From contig CAMMDQ010000002.1 in the NCBI GenBank assembly GCA_946495675.1, positions 133,542 through 197,541 of the forward strand: DNA of 64,000 nucleotides, given 5' to 3'. The notes below the pieces were generated by a model, which was given only the letters and a program-made list of their open reading frames with translations, searched no databases and was not told the origin of the DNA. Both the position numbers and the translations under genes were made by a program. Shown one piece after another: positions 17,028 through 25,845 of this stretch (position 1 is the stretch's first letter; each line of letters starts with the position of its first letter). Source of the stretch: an uncultured Bacillota bacterium. Its GTDB lineage: Bacteria > Bacillota > Clostridia > Christensenellales > UBA1242.

Positions 17028-18798
17028 AAAATTCCTCCAAATTTTTTGTTCTCAAATTATTTGTAACTTCGCTAAGCTCTTTCATTATCGCCTGCCTTTG
17101 TGTCAGGTCAGAACACAATTTAAACTGGTTTGTCAGCATAGTTTGTTTTGCTTGCAAAATTTGACTAGCAATAAGCCATACACACTCTTCAAAATATTTT
17201 TGCCCATTGGTCTGATAAACTGTGAAATCATAATTAATGCAGTCTTTTACCAGTGGATTATTGTCAACATCAAAGTAATCGTAGTAGGATGAAAGCGGGA
17301 TATGTTTTTGAGAAAGCTCAACGATTTCACTTTGCTTTGGCAATAATCGAATATAGTCTATTTTTTTGTCCACATAATCCTTACCATGCATCAGTGATGC
17401 AAGAATGAATTTTACAGCCTTTATATTGCCATTTTCGCGCGAAGTTAAAACCTCTTGCCGATCTTTTTCCCTTTGATAAACAGCAGTTTGTTGCCCGTTT
17501 TTTTCTTTTTCAAGATCTCGCCGCAAAATGTCAATCGGCACATTGGTCAAAGAGCGTAATTTTCCAAGATATATATCTTCTTCACTGAAAGAATCAATCT
17601 TTGAAATTTGCAACAAAATTTGCTTTATAAACTCGCTTTTGTCTCTCGGATTTGAAAGGTCGTATTTCTTAAGCTCACTTTCAATCAAATAGTCCATAGG
17701 ATCAAGAGCATTTCCAACAATTTCGCTGACTTTTTGAATGCCCTGAGTTTTTAGTATTTCGTCTGGATCAAGTTTTTCTGGCATCAAAGCAACCTTTACC
17801 GAAAAGCCTTCATCCCTTAAAATGTCAAGACTTCGATAGGTTGCTTTTTGTCCAGCAGTATCGCCATCAAACATCAAAACCACATTGTTTGAAAGCTTTT
17901 TAAGCTCGTGAGCATTTTCTTTCGTTAGTGCCGTTCCCATACAAGCGACAGTATTGTTAAAACCCGCCTTATGCATTGCAATAACATCAATTTGACCTTC
18001 GACGATGATTATCTTGTCAAGTTTGCCTTGTTGCTTCAACTTCTTGACTAAGTCGATGCCATAAACCACGCGCCCTTTTTTAAAAAGCAAAGTTTCAGCA
18101 GTGTTTATGTATTTTGCAAAATCAGCTTGTCCAAGCACACGAGCACTAAAGCCCACACATTCTCCAAAAGAATTAAAAATCGGAAACATCAGTCGACCTG
18201 CAAAAACATCGTAGAAGTATCCATTTTTTTCTTGAACAATGCCCGCCTGCTTCATCTCCTGCAAACTGAAACCTTGACTTTTAAGGTAATCAATTATTTC
18301 TTTAAAATTGAGACTGTACCCAAGTTTGAAATCCTCAAGTGTTTTACGGTTGAATTGACGCATCTTAATATATTCTTGAGCAGGTTTTGCTTGTGGCAAA
18401 AGCAGATTTTGTTGATAATGCAACCTAGCAATATCAAGAAGCCTTATCAATCGCTCTTTATTTTTTTTCTGCTCAATAACCTCTTTTTCTCCCGAAAATT
18501 CTGGAACTTCCATACCTGCATTTTTTGCCAAGATTTTGACTGCTTCGTAAAAATCGCACGATTCATATTTCATCACAAAACTGATCACATCCCCGCTCTC
18601 TTTGCAACCAAAGCAATAAAAAAGACCTTCGTCTTCACTCACAGAAAATGAAGGCGTTTTTTCACTATGGAATGGACAACACCCCCAATATTTTCTTCCT
18701 TTCTTTTCAAGACGAACATATCTTTCTATAATGCTGACAATGTTGCTTTTTTGCTTTAACTGGTAAAGCCAGTCGGTAGGAAAACCTTTATTTTGCAA
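17017..18798 (-). CDS. dnaG: DNA primase
   Basis: Synthesises RNA primers at the replication fork. The 593-residue protein has the N-terminal CHC2 zinc finger ([13 protein letters not shown]...[13 protein letters not shown], residues about 40-67), the catalytic core with YGIDLVKK, the TOPRIM motif [16 protein letters not shown] and [14 protein letters not shown], and a helical C-terminal DnaB-interaction domain. The start codon is TTG ([10 protein letters not shown]), supported by a TAGGAGATTATA site directly before it; a TATAAT box (18828-18833 on the minus strand) lies about 30 nt further upstream, without a good -35. First gene of the dnaG-rpoD-zinc ribbon operon. Confidence 0.97.
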   Translation of the reverse strand: MQNKGFPTDWLYQLKQKSNIVSIIERYVRLEKKGRKYWGCCPFHSEKTPSFSVSEDEGLFYCFGCKESGDVISFVMKYESCDFYEAVKILAKNAGMEVPEFSGEKEVIEQKKNKERLIRLLDIARLHYQQNLLLPQAKPAQEYIKMRQFNRKTLEDFKLGYSLNFKEIIDYLKSQGFSLQEMKQAGIVQEKNGYFYDVFAGRLMFPIFNSFGECVGFSARVLGQADFAKYINTAETLLFKKGRVVYGIDLVKKLKQQGKLDKIIIVEGQIDVIAMHKAGFNNTVACMGTALTKENAHELKKLSNNVVLMFDGDTAGQKATYRSLDILRDEGFSVKVALMPEKLDPDEILKTQGIQKVSEIVGNALDPMDYLIESELKKYDLSNPRDKSEFIKQILLQISKIDSFSEEDIYLGKLRSLTNVPIDILRRDLEKEKNGQQTAVYQREKDRQEVLTSRENGNIKAVKFILASLMHGKDYVDKKIDYIRLLPKQSEIVELSQKHIPLSSYYDYFDVDNNPLVKDCINYDFTVYQTNGQKYFEECVWLIASQILQAKQTMLTNQFKLCSDLTQRQAIMKELSEVTNNLRTKNLEEFYVK

Positions 18799-18941
18799 TA
18801 TAATCTCCTAAAAAGTTATTCAGTTTTATTATACTACAAAAAAATTAAAATTCCTTGCGATAATTATAAAAAAGTAACAAAATTGCAAAAAATCTTTTAA
18901 AATCCCACAAAAAACACAAATTTAAACAAAAACAAGGGCTT

Positions 18942-19601
18942 TTAAGCAATTTGCCCTTGCAGATAGATGCTTGGAATTTCTCCAACAATCACACTTTCAC
19001 AAATCAAAATTTGAAGATTGGTTTGAAAACTTTGTGTCGAACCTGGCAAAATCAACCCTAAAACTGCATTAACATCAAAATATAGAGAGTGCAAAGTTTG
19101 ATTTATTCCAGCAGAAAGAAATTTTGTATCAAACGAAGTTTGCACTGTGCCAACAGGCACTAAATTAAGTTTAATTTGCGGTCCATAGCCAAACAGAAAG
19201 GGAATTCCGCTGAAAGATCCTAAGTTTACTGCAATAGTTGTGTTGTCAAGCTCGTCAAAACGCTCTTGAACTAGGGCTGTAACCTCTCTGACCAGCAAGT
19301 TGACTTGCGTTGAATTTGTTGAAATTTGACTGACTTTATTTTCAGAAGAATAGGTTACTTCAACAAGTTCATCATAGGTGTAACCACCTTCTGTAAGCAC
19401 CTGTCCAACCACTTCACTGATAGTTTTTGTTGCAATCGAGCGCACCTTTTCTTGACTTAATGCCACAACAGCAGGACAAACAACCGCAAAATAATAAACA
19501 ATAGCCAAAACCACAAAAACAAGCAAAAAACACAAGCATATTTTTAGCTTGTTTTTGACTTTTCTTCTTCGAGTGACTTTGACAACTTTATAAGTTTGCA
19601 C
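18942..19601 (-). CDS. yunB: Sporulation protein YunB
   Basis: A 219-residue protein with a basic N-terminus (VKVTRRRKVKNK), one membrane segment (about 20-42) and an extracytoplasmic domain matching YunB: EKVRSIATKTISEVVGQVL, the TNSTQVNLLVREVTALVQERF segment and the conserved FSGIPFLFGYGPQIKLNLVPVG. In B. subtilis yunB is a mother-cell (sigma-E) gene needed for efficient sporulation. The start appears to be GTG at 19601; no strong ribosome binding site is visible. It follows the spoVA genes on the same strand after a 92-bp gap that holds a palindrome, so it may be a separate transcript. Confidence 0.88.
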   Translation of the reverse strand: MQTYKVVKVTRRRKVKNKLKICLCFLLVFVVLAIVYYFAVVCPAVVALSQEKVRSIATKTISEVVGQVLTEGGYTYDELVEVTYSSENKVSQISTNSTQVNLLVREVTALVQERFDELDNTTIAVNLGSFSGIPFLFGYGPQIKLNLVPVGTVQTSFDTKFLSAGINQTLHSLYFDVNAVLGLILPGSTQSFQTNLQILICESVIVGEIPSIYLQGQIA

Positions 19602-19659
19602 ATTTATATATATGCAGGCTTATTTAAAATGTTTCAATTTTATTTTTCCTGTATTTAGA

Positions 19660-19684
19660 GGCTATTATGCAATGCATAATACTA
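19660..19684. repeat. Palindromic element, copy 1 (between yunB and spoVAE)
   Basis: Contains perfect 9-bp arms TATTATGCA / TGCATAATA separated by one A. The extended sequence, starting GGCTATTATGCA, recurs in inverted orientation at 23120-23141. No T-run follows it, so it does not look like an ordinary terminator. Confidence 0.55.
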
Positions 19685-19693
19685 CAGATTGTG

Positions 19694-20047
19694 TTATTTT
19701 GTTTTTGACTTAAAAATTAATGCAAAGATAAATGCGAAAATCACAGCCGCAGCAATCCCTCCAGCCGTGGCTTCAAGACCACCAGTAAAAGCCCCTAAAA
19801 GACCTTTTGACTGGGCAGCACTCATTGCACCTTTGGCAAGAGAAGCACCAAAGCCGATGATGGGCACATTTATTCCCGCTTTTGCAAATTCTGAGATTGG
19901 AGCAAAAACATTAAACGCCTGCAGCACAACCCCAATCAGCACAAAAGTTACAAGAATTCGAGCAGATGTAATATTGGTGTAAATAATCAGCATTTGCCCA
20001 AGCATGCAAACAAATCCACCTATCAAAAAGACCCAAAGATAATACAT
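19694..20047 (-). CDS. spoVAE: Stage V sporulation protein AE
   Basis: A 117-residue inner-membrane protein with about four hydrophobic segments, part of the SpoVA channel that moves dipicolinic acid into the forespore and out again during germination. Family features: FLIGGFVCMLGQMLIIYTN at the N-terminus, FGASLAKGAMSAAQSKGLLG and the glycine/alanine-rich EATAGGIAAAVIFAFIFALIF end. Its ATG overlaps the spoVAD stop (TAATG), so translation is coupled. It is the last of the three spoVA genes; only AC, AD and AE are present, the minimal set typical of Clostridia. Confidence 0.95.
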   Translation of the reverse strand: MYYLWVFLIGGFVCMLGQMLIIYTNITSARILVTFVLIGVVLQAFNVFAPISEFAKAGINVPIIGFGASLAKGAMSAAQSKGLLGAFTGGLEATAGGIAAAVIFAFIFALIFKSKTK

Positions 20048-21129
20048 TATTCCCCCTTTTTTCTATTTCCTTTTGTTGTTTTATACGCTGTTGAAGTTGA
20101 AACTTTTTTATAATATTTATCAACATTCTCTTCGTCACATTCAATGACGACAGCATGGCAAATGCCAGGAATACTTTCCCCTTGTTGCGTGGCTGTTGTG
20201 GACATCAAAGCTCCTGTTGGCATAAACAAAACACGCTTTAGCTCGCCCTTTCTGAGCTTGTCGATAATATAAGAATTTAAAACAGTCGCACTGCAACCGC
20301 AACCACTTCCACCTGAAAGCATATTTTGGTTGCGAGTGTAATACATTTGACCACAATCATTATAATTAAGCCCCAATTTGATTCCGTTATCTTCCATAAG
20401 ATCGATTAAAATTTCAGAGCCAAGTTTTCCAAGATCGCCAGTAACTATCAGGTCGTAATCGTCAGGAGTGGTTTTTGTATCGCGAAAATGTGCAAGCATG
20501 GTGTCCATTGCAGCAGGTGCCATCGCAGCCCCCATGTCATTTACATCGTTTATCCCCCAGTCTATAACTTTGCCAAAAGTAGCCATCGTTATTCTTGGAC
20601 CAAAACCATTATTTGACAAAACGCAACTTCCAGCTCCAGTAACCGTCCATTGAGATGTTGGAGGACGCTGATTGCCAAGCTCTAGCGGAAAACGAAATTG
20701 ACGCTCTGCCGTTGAAAAATGCGAACCTGTTGCACAAACTATCGTATCAAATAGCCCACCATCTATCAGCGATGCTCCAACTGCCAAGCTTTCAGCCATT
20801 GTTGAACAAGCCCCAAACAGCCCAAGGTAAGCATAATTAAAATTTCTTGCAGCATAGGAAGAAGATATGATTTGATTTAAAAGGTCGCCAGCAAGAAGAA
20901 GATTGACATCATCAGGCTGAAGATGAGCATCTTCGATAGCTCCAACAATGGCATGTTCAAACATTTTTTTCTCAGCCTTCTCATAGCTATCTTCACCAAA
21001 AGAATCATCTTTCATGACGTAATTAAAATAAGAAGCGAAATTACCTTTCCCCTCCTTTGGACCAACAATAGAATAACTCCCCACGATCCTAGGCTTATTT
21101 CTAAACTTTACAGTTTGATTTTTCTTCAT
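20047..21129 (-). CDS. spoVAD: Stage V sporulation protein AD
   Basis: A 360-residue thiolase-fold protein that binds dipicolinic acid and is anchored to the SpoVA complex at the forespore membrane. Recognisable segments: FRNKPRIVGSYSIVGPKEGKG at the start (of which MKKNQTVKFRNKP is the likely N-terminus), NYAYLGLFGACSTMAESL with the thiolase-position Cys, DDYDLIVTGDLGKLGSEI, GGSGCGCSATVLNSY and FMPTGALMSTTATQQGESIP. The ATG at 21129 is chosen over one 42 nt upstream because TAAGGAG precedes it. It is the second gene of spoVAC-AD-AE. Confidence 0.97.
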   Translation of the reverse strand: MKKNQTVKFRNKPRIVGSYSIVGPKEGKGNFASYFNYVMKDDSFGEDSYEKAEKKMFEHAIVGAIEDAHLQPDDVNLLLAGDLLNQIISSSYAARNFNYAYLGLFGACSTMAESLAVGASLIDGGLFDTIVCATGSHFSTAERQFRFPLELGNQRPPTSQWTVTGAGSCVLSNNGFGPRITMATFGKVIDWGINDVNDMGAAMAPAAMDTMLAHFRDTKTTPDDYDLIVTGDLGKLGSEILIDLMEDNGIKLGLNYNDCGQMYYTRNQNMLSGGSGCGCSATVLNSYIIDKLRKGELKRVLFMPTGALMSTTATQQGESIPGICHAVVIECDEENVDKYYKKVSTSTAYKTTKGNRKKGE

Positions 21130-21205
21130 TTTACTCCTTATTGCCAAAGTTGCTAGATTTACCAACCACACTAAACTTAAACAATGTCACTTCAAAAATA
21201 AAAGA

Positions 21206-21652
21206 TCATATAAACAAATAAACAATTCCAACAACAAAACTAGCAACCACTCCCGTTACAATGACAGGTCCAGCTATGGTAAACATTTTCACAAATATTC
21301 CATAAATTATGCCTTCATGCTTAAATTCAAGAGCTGGAGAAGTTATCGAGTTTGAAAAACCTGTGATTGGAACTATAGATCCCCCACCTGCAAATTTTCC
21401 AATTTTGTCATAGACTCCTATACCTGTCAAAAAGGATGCAATAAAAATAAGCACAATCAAAGTGTAAGCCCAAGCGGTCTGCTCTGCCATAGACGGAAAC
21501 CATAACATAATCAAATCGTTGACACCTTGACCTATACAGCAAATTATTCCGCCTACCAAGAACGAATTAAACAAACTTGGCCAAGCCTTTGTTTTAGGAA
21601 TTTTTGCTTTTACATAGCGATTGTAAGCCTCGCTGCGTTTTTTCTCATCCAT
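21206..21652 (-). CDS. spoVAC: Stage V sporulation protein AC
   Basis: A 148-residue membrane protein with about four transmembrane segments; in B. subtilis SpoVAC behaves as a mechanosensitive channel for dipicolinic acid. Family features include KTKAWPSLFNSFLVGGIICCIGQ, ASFLTGIGVYDKIGKFAGGGSIVPITGFSNSITSPALE and the C-terminal GPVIVTGVVASFVVGIVYLF. It is the first gene of the spoVA operon, with a GAGGTG ribosome binding site and a forespore-type promoter upstream. spoVAA and spoVAB, found before it in Bacillus, are absent; a divergent lipoprotein gene occupies that space. Confidence 0.96.
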   Translation of the reverse strand: MDEKKRSEAYNRYVKAKIPKTKAWPSLFNSFLVGGIICCIGQGVNDLIMLWFPSMAEQTAWAYTLIVLIFIASFLTGIGVYDKIGKFAGGGSIVPITGFSNSITSPALEFKHEGIIYGIFVKMFTIAGPVIVTGVVASFVVGIVYLFI

Positions 21653-21668
21653 GCTTCACCTCGAATGT

Positions 21669-21697
21669 AATTATTGCCTTAAATAAAAAAGCTAAAC
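21669..21697 (-). promoter_or_regulatory. Candidate forespore (sigma-F/sigma-G) promoter of spoVAC-AD-AE
   Basis: On the minus strand GTTTA (21693-21697), 14-nt spacer, GGCAATAATT (21669-21678). This fits the published sigma-F-type consensus GYWTA-N15-GGNRANAHTR with one mismatch. The position 17 nt before the spoVAC start is suitable. Confidence 0.45.
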
Positions 21698-21759
21698 ATG
21701 CTTTTTGACTCTTAAGAATAAATGTTGGACTTTAACACACACTATTTTTAGGAGGCACT

Positions 21760-23082
21760 ATGAAAAAAATGATTATATCTGCAGTTTGTCTTTTTTCAAG
21801 CTTAGCACTGGTTGGCTGCGGCGGAGTTTCAGACTCAGAGGCAAACAAAAGCATTAATATGCAACTAGAACGAGTAGGAAGCGTTATGACTTCGTCAACG
21901 GTAGAGAATGTCAATCAGGTTACCCCTTCAGATTTCTTAAGCAACGAAAACAATTCTAAAGTTTTGTCTCAACGCAACAATTCACTTTACAACACCAAAA
22001 ATGAAAAAGCCTTAAAAGAAGAAATTTTGCAAACCACATCTCGCATCAAAAGTTACAACCAAAGCAATTTAAAACTTGGAAACGACAAAGCTAAAGCAAT
22101 CAAAAACCTATCTCAAAATATTAACAAATATTTAAATTACTTAAACAACAGCAAAAACGACTTGAAACGCAGTGTAAACAAAATCCGAAACAGTGATAAA
22201 CTTGACAACACAAATATCGAGTCGCTCAATGCAAATTTTGTTGAGCTAAACAGCAATTTAAAAGAAAGAGAGGCTTATTTGCAAAACCTTTTAACATCTT
22301 TGCAAGAAGTTGAAGCGATTTATAGCAGCGCACAAAACACAGATTCTCAAACAAACACAAATCAAAATTCAACATCGAAAAATTCAAGCGGGCAAACATT
22401 CACACCAAATATAGACACTTATCGAAGCAACACTCAAAACACTATCAATGATAACAACATTCAAAATAGCGATTTGAACAATAACACCTTAAACAATAAT
22501 GGATATTACACATATAATGGATATAACAATCCATATAGACCAGAAGTTCAATACAATTCCAACAATTTTAACCGAGCATATAACAATTATGGATATGGTT
22601 ATAACGGGAATGGTGGTTACAGTAACGGATTTGGATACAATGGATATGGTTATGGTTACAATAACCCTGGTTTTAATACCAACAGAAACACGGACACATA
22701 TGCCCCATTTGCAAGAAACATCGACACTTACCGGTATAACCAAAACAATTATTTAAACAGACCGATAATGACAAATCAGATTAATCAAGAAAGCGATCAA
22801 ATCAATGAAGATAAACTTGCACAACAAGAAAAGCAACAAGATGTAAAAACAAAATTTAAGAAAAAACATCTCAAGAATCACAACACTGAAGAAAAAGAAA
22901 CAATTTCAAACAACCTTCATAAAGATAGCATAACAAAAGAAAACATGTTGAAAAACACAGAGTCTACTCAAAATCGAACTTTAAGCAATCAAATTTCTAA
23001 ACCAAAAAGACCAATATCCCGGACTATGACCGCACCAAAAATAATCAAAAATGATAAAAATCAAGGCTCAAAAGTAATTTAA
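21760..23082 (+). CDS. Asn/Tyr/Gly-rich lipoprotein in the spoVA-spoIIA region
   Basis: A 440-residue lipoprotein that I do not recognise. Signal peptide with lipobox LALVGCGG (Cys at about 20). Residues about 60-190 are helical and lysine/asparagine-rich (LKEEILQTTSRIKSYNQSN...SLQEVEAIYSS), likely coiled coil. Residues about 240-310 are a low-complexity Asn/Tyr/Gly segment (YNNYGYGYNGNGGYSNGFGY). A short motif NIDTYR occurs twice (about residues 217 and 320), bracketing that segment. The C-terminus is lysine-rich. A strong AGGAGG site precedes the ATG. Upstream, GAATA-N17-CACACTA weakly resembles a sigma-G promoter. It is the only plus-strand gene between sigF and spoVAC; a role at the spore envelope is inference from location only. 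Confidence 0.85.
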   Translation: MKKMIISAVCLFSSLALVGCGGVSDSEANKSINMQLERVGSVMTSSTVENVNQVTPSDFLSNENNSKVLSQRNNSLYNTKNEKALKEEILQTTSRIKSYNQSNLKLGNDKAKAIKNLSQNINKYLNYLNNSKNDLKRSVNKIRNSDKLDNTNIESLNANFVELNSNLKEREAYLQNLLTSLQEVEAIYSSAQNTDSQTNTNQNSTSKNSSGQTFTPNIDTYRSNTQNTINDNNIQNSDLNNNTLNNNGYYTYNGYNNPYRPEVQYNSNNFNRAYNNYGYGYNGNGGYSNGFGYNGYGYGYNNPGFNTNRNTDTYAPFARNIDTYRYNQNNYLNRPIMTNQINQESDQINEDKLAQQEKQQDVKTKFKKKHLKNHNTEEKETISNNLHKDSITKENMLKNTESTQNRTLSNQISKPKRPISRTMTAPKIIKNDKNQGSKVI

Positions 23083-23109
23083 AAAAGATGCAGAAAGCGC
23101 ATCTTTTTT
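23083..23109 (+). terminator. Intrinsic terminator after the lipoprotein gene
   Basis: 9-bp stem AAAAGATGC / GCATCTTTT followed by T-run, beginning at the stop codon of the lipoprotein gene. A-run upstream lets it also serve the convergent sigF transcript. Confidence 0.75.
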
Positions 23110-23119
23110 CAATATATTG

Positions 23120-23141
23120 TAGTTATGCATGCATAATAGCC
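23120..23141. repeat. Palindromic element, copy 2 (3' of sigF)
   Basis: Perfect 14-bp palindrome TTATGCA/TGCATAA inside a longer sequence which, read on the minus strand, begins GGCTATTATGCA and ends CTA, closely matching copy 1 at 19660-19684 in opposite orientation. It lies directly past the sigF stop codon. Confidence 0.55.
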
Positions 23142-23144
23142 ACA

Positions 23145-23861
23145 TTATATAAGCTTTTTTCTTAAATTTTCCAAAATTTTATTTTCCAATCTGGAAACCT
23201 GCACTTGCGAAATTTTGAGCTGTTTTGCTATTTCAGATTGAGTTTTGTCATAATAAAACCTAAGCAAAATTATCTTCTGATCGCGTTTGTCAAGTTTGTG
23301 CAAAATGTCTTTTAAGGCAAGATTTTCAAACATGTCTTGCCCTTGATCTTGACCTTCCACCCTGTCAACCAACATTAAATCTTCACCGTCATCAAGTGGC
23401 GAATAGAGAGAAACTGGCATTCTTGACGAGTCCATCGCAAGCACAACTTCTTGTTGGTCGACATTGAAATGCTTTGCAATCTCTTCAATACTTGGATTTC
23501 TTTGCTTTTCTCCATAAAACTGCTCAATATATTTATTGATCTGAAGATTTAAGCTTTTAAGCACCCTTGAGACCTTAATGGAGCCATCATCCCGCATAAA
23601 TCTTTTAATCTCACCAATAACCATTGGGACAACATAGGTTGAAAATTTTACATTATAATCTATTTTAAAATTATTTAACGCCTTCAAAAACCCCATACAC
23701 CCTATTTGATAAAGGTCATCATATTCAATTCCTTTGTCTTTAAAGCGTTTAATAAGACACTTTATCAAAGGCGAGTTTTCCTTTAGCAGCACTTCTTTTG
23801 CATCTTGGTCGCCATTTTGAGCTTTTTTTACCAAGTCCAAAATTTGTGCGTTATCAAGCAT
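23145..23861 (-). CDS. sigF: Forespore sigma factor SigF
   Basis: A 238-residue sporulation sigma factor that starts the forespore transcription programme. Region 2 (LIKCLIKRFKDKGIEYDDLYQIGCMGFLKAL, then VKFSTYVVPMVIGEIKRFMRDDG), region 3 (NPSIEEIAKHFNVDQQEVVLAM) and region 4 helix-turn-helix (SEIAKQLKISQVQVSRLENKILENLRKKL) are intact. Sigma-F is preferred over the related sigma-G because the gene follows spoIIAA-spoIIAB directly, overlapping spoIIAB by 8 bp. It is expected to be held inactive by SpoIIAB until SpoIIAA is dephosphorylated after septation. Confidence 0.96.
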   Translation of the reverse strand: MLDNAQILDLVKKAQNGDQDAKEVLLKENSPLIKCLIKRFKDKGIEYDDLYQIGCMGFLKALNNFKIDYNVKFSTYVVPMVIGEIKRFMRDDGSIKVSRVLKSLNLQINKYIEQFYGEKQRNPSIEEIAKHFNVDQQEVVLAMDSSRMPVSLYSPLDDGEDLMLVDRVEGQDQGQDMFENLALKDILHKLDKRDQKIILLRFYYDKTQSEIAKQLKISQVQVSRLENKILENLRKKLI

Positions 23862-24306
23862 TTTTCACCTGCTCTTGCAAGCGACTGATGCGTTTATAAA
23901 GTATAACTTTAGTCCCTTTATTATCATTTTTTTCAACTTCAACTTTATCCATAAAGCTTTCCATAACCGCAAACCCCATTCCACTGCGCTCTTCGCTAGG
24001 TTTTGTGGTATAAAAAGGTTCACGAGCTTTTTCAATGTCTTTTATCCCCACACCGTTATCAGAAACTGTGATAATAAGCATTTGACCTTGCGTTTCACAT
24101 TTCAAATTTATCAATCCGCCGCTTGTTTTTGGATAGGCATGCACCACACAATTTGTTACCGCTTCTGAAACAGCTGTTTTAATATCATTTATTTCATCAA
24201 CTGAAGGATTGAGCTGAAGGCAAAATGCTGCAACGCACACCCTTGCAAAACCTTCATTAACTGAGAGAGAAGGAAAAGTTACTTCCATATAATTATTTTT
24301 TTGCAT
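23854..24306 (-). CDS. spoIIAB: Anti-sigma F factor / serine kinase SpoIIAB
   Basis: A 150-residue GHKL-type kinase that binds sigma-F and phosphorylates SpoIIAA. The ATP site is intact: N-box EAVTNCVVHAYP, G1 VSDNGVGIKDIEKA, and G2 SGMGFAVMESFMD, with the REPFYTTKP lid segment between them. Length and motifs match the family. It is the middle gene of spoIIAA-spoIIAB-sigF, 17 bp after spoIIAA and overlapping sigF, so anti-sigma and sigma factor are made in a coupled ratio. Confidence 0.97.
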   Translation of the reverse strand: MQKNNYMEVTFPSLSVNEGFARVCVAAFCLQLNPSVDEINDIKTAVSEAVTNCVVHAYPKTSGGLINLKCETQGQMLIITVSDNGVGIKDIEKAREPFYTTKPSEERSGMGFAVMESFMDKVEVEKNDNKGTKVILYKRISRLQEQVKNA

Positions 24307-24323
24307 AAAATTCTCCTTAAACT

Positions 24324-24632
24324 TTAAACAATTTTGGGCATAATATCGTAAAGCCCAGTCATCTTAAAAATCTTTTCCGCCTGTTTTGAAGGATTACAAA
24401 TATAGATAGGGATTTGTCGATCTTTCATTTTTTTATATCTTCCTATAAGCACCCCTATACCCGTGCTATCCATAAACTCAAGTTCAGACAAATCAATGAT
24501 AATTTGATTAAAATCGCCCCCTGCAAACACATTATCCAAAGTTATTCTTGTGTGGGTTGCGGAATGTTCGTCAAGCTCACCGCAAAGAAGCACATAGAGC
24601 GTGTTATTGTAAACTTTACTTTTGATTTGCAT
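24324..24632 (-). CDS. spoIIAA: Anti-sigma F factor antagonist SpoIIAA
   Basis: A 102-residue STAS-domain protein that releases sigma-F from SpoIIAB. The phosphorylatable Ser is in MDSTGIGVLIGRYK (about residue 56), preceded by the typical beta strand IIIDLSELEF. The start at 24632 (MQIKSKVYNN) is chosen over ATG 24674 because AAAAGGAGAAAGC precedes it and STAS proteins begin about there. First gene of the spoIIA operon. I could not find a convincing sigma-H promoter in the 80 bp upstream. Confidence 0.96.
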   Translation of the reverse strand: MQIKSKVYNNTLYVLLCGELDEHSATHTRITLDNVFAGGDFNQIIIDLSELEFMDSTGIGVLIGRYKKMKDRQIPIYICNPSKQAEKIFKMTGLYDIMPKIV

Positions 24633-24711
24633 GCTTTCTCCTTTTGATAAATAAACAATAGCACAAATTTTCATGCGAAAAATCTACACTTTGCACGAAA
24701 ATTGGCATAAA

Positions 24712-24740
24712 AAAAAGAAAGCAAAATTGCTTTCTTTTTC
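24712..24740 (-). terminator. Intrinsic terminator after the WG-repeat gene
   Basis: Stem AAAGAAAGCAA / TTGCTTTCTTT with a 2-nt loop extended by a run of eight T on the minus strand. Confidence 0.7.
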
Positions 24741-24761
24741 TTTACGACATTTGACAACCAC

Positions 24762-25775
24762 TTATTCTTTTTCATCATTTAAAAACGCATCATTTAATTT
24801 TTCTAAAAATTTTTCTTTTTGGTTTTTATTGGCAATTTGTTTTTCTTTCCCTTCTTTTTTTTCTTTAAGCAGTTGCAAAACATTAGTTATTTCCTGGCTC
24901 GTCTCTTCTTGAAATTTTGCATTACACAAATTGCTTTCTTCAGCCATTTCAATTTTCTGCATAAAATATTTAAAAACTGCATTCTTAATTTTAAGACAGA
25001 ACTTTTTGTCAGCAAATTTCTCGGCAGGAAAATCTTGAATTAGCCTAGGGACTCTGCCAGCTAAAGAAAAATAATCATCCTCTTCATCGCAAACAATTTC
25101 AATTTTTTTGTTTACCTTAAATTTTACACCGGCTTCTCTGCAAACAGCAACACCATCAGAAAATGAACAGATAACCTTATCATACCCAGCCCCATATCGC
25201 TTAAAATCTTTAATGCTTACAAAATAATTTAGGCCGTTATCTTTGACTATAGAAAATCCCTCGAAAACGCTCCATGCATCATCCCATCCTTGACCTTTTT
25301 CTTCAAAAGACTTATTGATTAAATAAGCCTTCCCATCAATTACCCCTACACCAAAGCCTTCATTAAATGCTCTTACATAATCGTAGCCTTTACTTTGCAC
25401 CTGAAGCTCATCGTTTACCAATTTTACAAAATAATATTTGCAATTTTTCAAAATTTCACCAACACCTTCTTGTAAACCCCAAGCCCAGTCTAAATCTTCT
25501 CCAATCAGCTTATCGAAATTCCCAGCTTTAACATAATAAGAGCTATTATTTTCTCTTACCGTTGCATAGCCTTCTGAAAAGTTTTCTGCATAATCATAGC
25601 CACCATGTAATGCAAAATTTTCATCATCCAAATAGAACCATTTTTTGCCCAATCTGACTGCAGCATAGCCTTCTGAGAAAGATTTTGCATCATCAAATTC
25701 TCCTCCGTGTTGTTTTCCTTCTTCATCAACAAAAACAAACTTCCCAGAATTTAAATATTTTACTTCAAGTTTCAT
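24762..25775 (-). CDS. WG-repeat protein
   Basis: A 337-residue cytoplasmic protein built of about six WG (KWG-like) repeats of roughly 38 residues, each with an aromatic-Asp start and an SEGYA/EGFG core: YDYAENFSEGYATVREN, then LDWAWGLQEGVGEILKN, YDYVRAFNEGFGVGVID and WDDAWSVFEGFSIVKDN. A helical charged tail (about 265-337) follows. WG repeats fold as beta-propeller-like or solenoid modules that bind proteins; no enzymatic motif is seen. ATG 25775 is chosen because AAGGAGAAGGAT precedes it, whereas the longer frame to 25826 has no such site. It lies downstream of the MFS gene but 70 bp away. Function unknown. Confidence 0.85.
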   Translation of the reverse strand: MKLEVKYLNSGKFVFVDEEGKQHGGEFDDAKSFSEGYAAVRLGKKWFYLDDENFALHGGYDYAENFSEGYATVRENNSSYYVKAGNFDKLIGEDLDWAWGLQEGVGEILKNCKYYFVKLVNDELQVQSKGYDYVRAFNEGFGVGVIDGKAYLINKSFEEKGQGWDDAWSVFEGFSIVKDNGLNYFVSIKDFKRYGAGYDKVICSFSDGVAVCREAGVKFKVNKKIEIVCDEEDDYFSLAGRVPRLIQDFPAEKFADKKFCLKIKNAVFKYFMQKIEMAEESNLCNAKFQEETSQEITNVLQLLKEKKEGKEKQIANKNQKEKFLEKLNDAFLNDEKE

Positions 25776-25845
25776 ATCCTTCTCCTTCAATATTTTCATT
25801 TTATCATAATATAAAAAGCGTGTCAAGATTAATCAGATCCTTCAA

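Noticed and set aside
22489..22756. Overlapping 84-85-codon frames inside the lipoprotein gene
   Set aside because: They arise from the low-complexity Asn/Tyr/Gly repeat region read in other frames and have no start signals.
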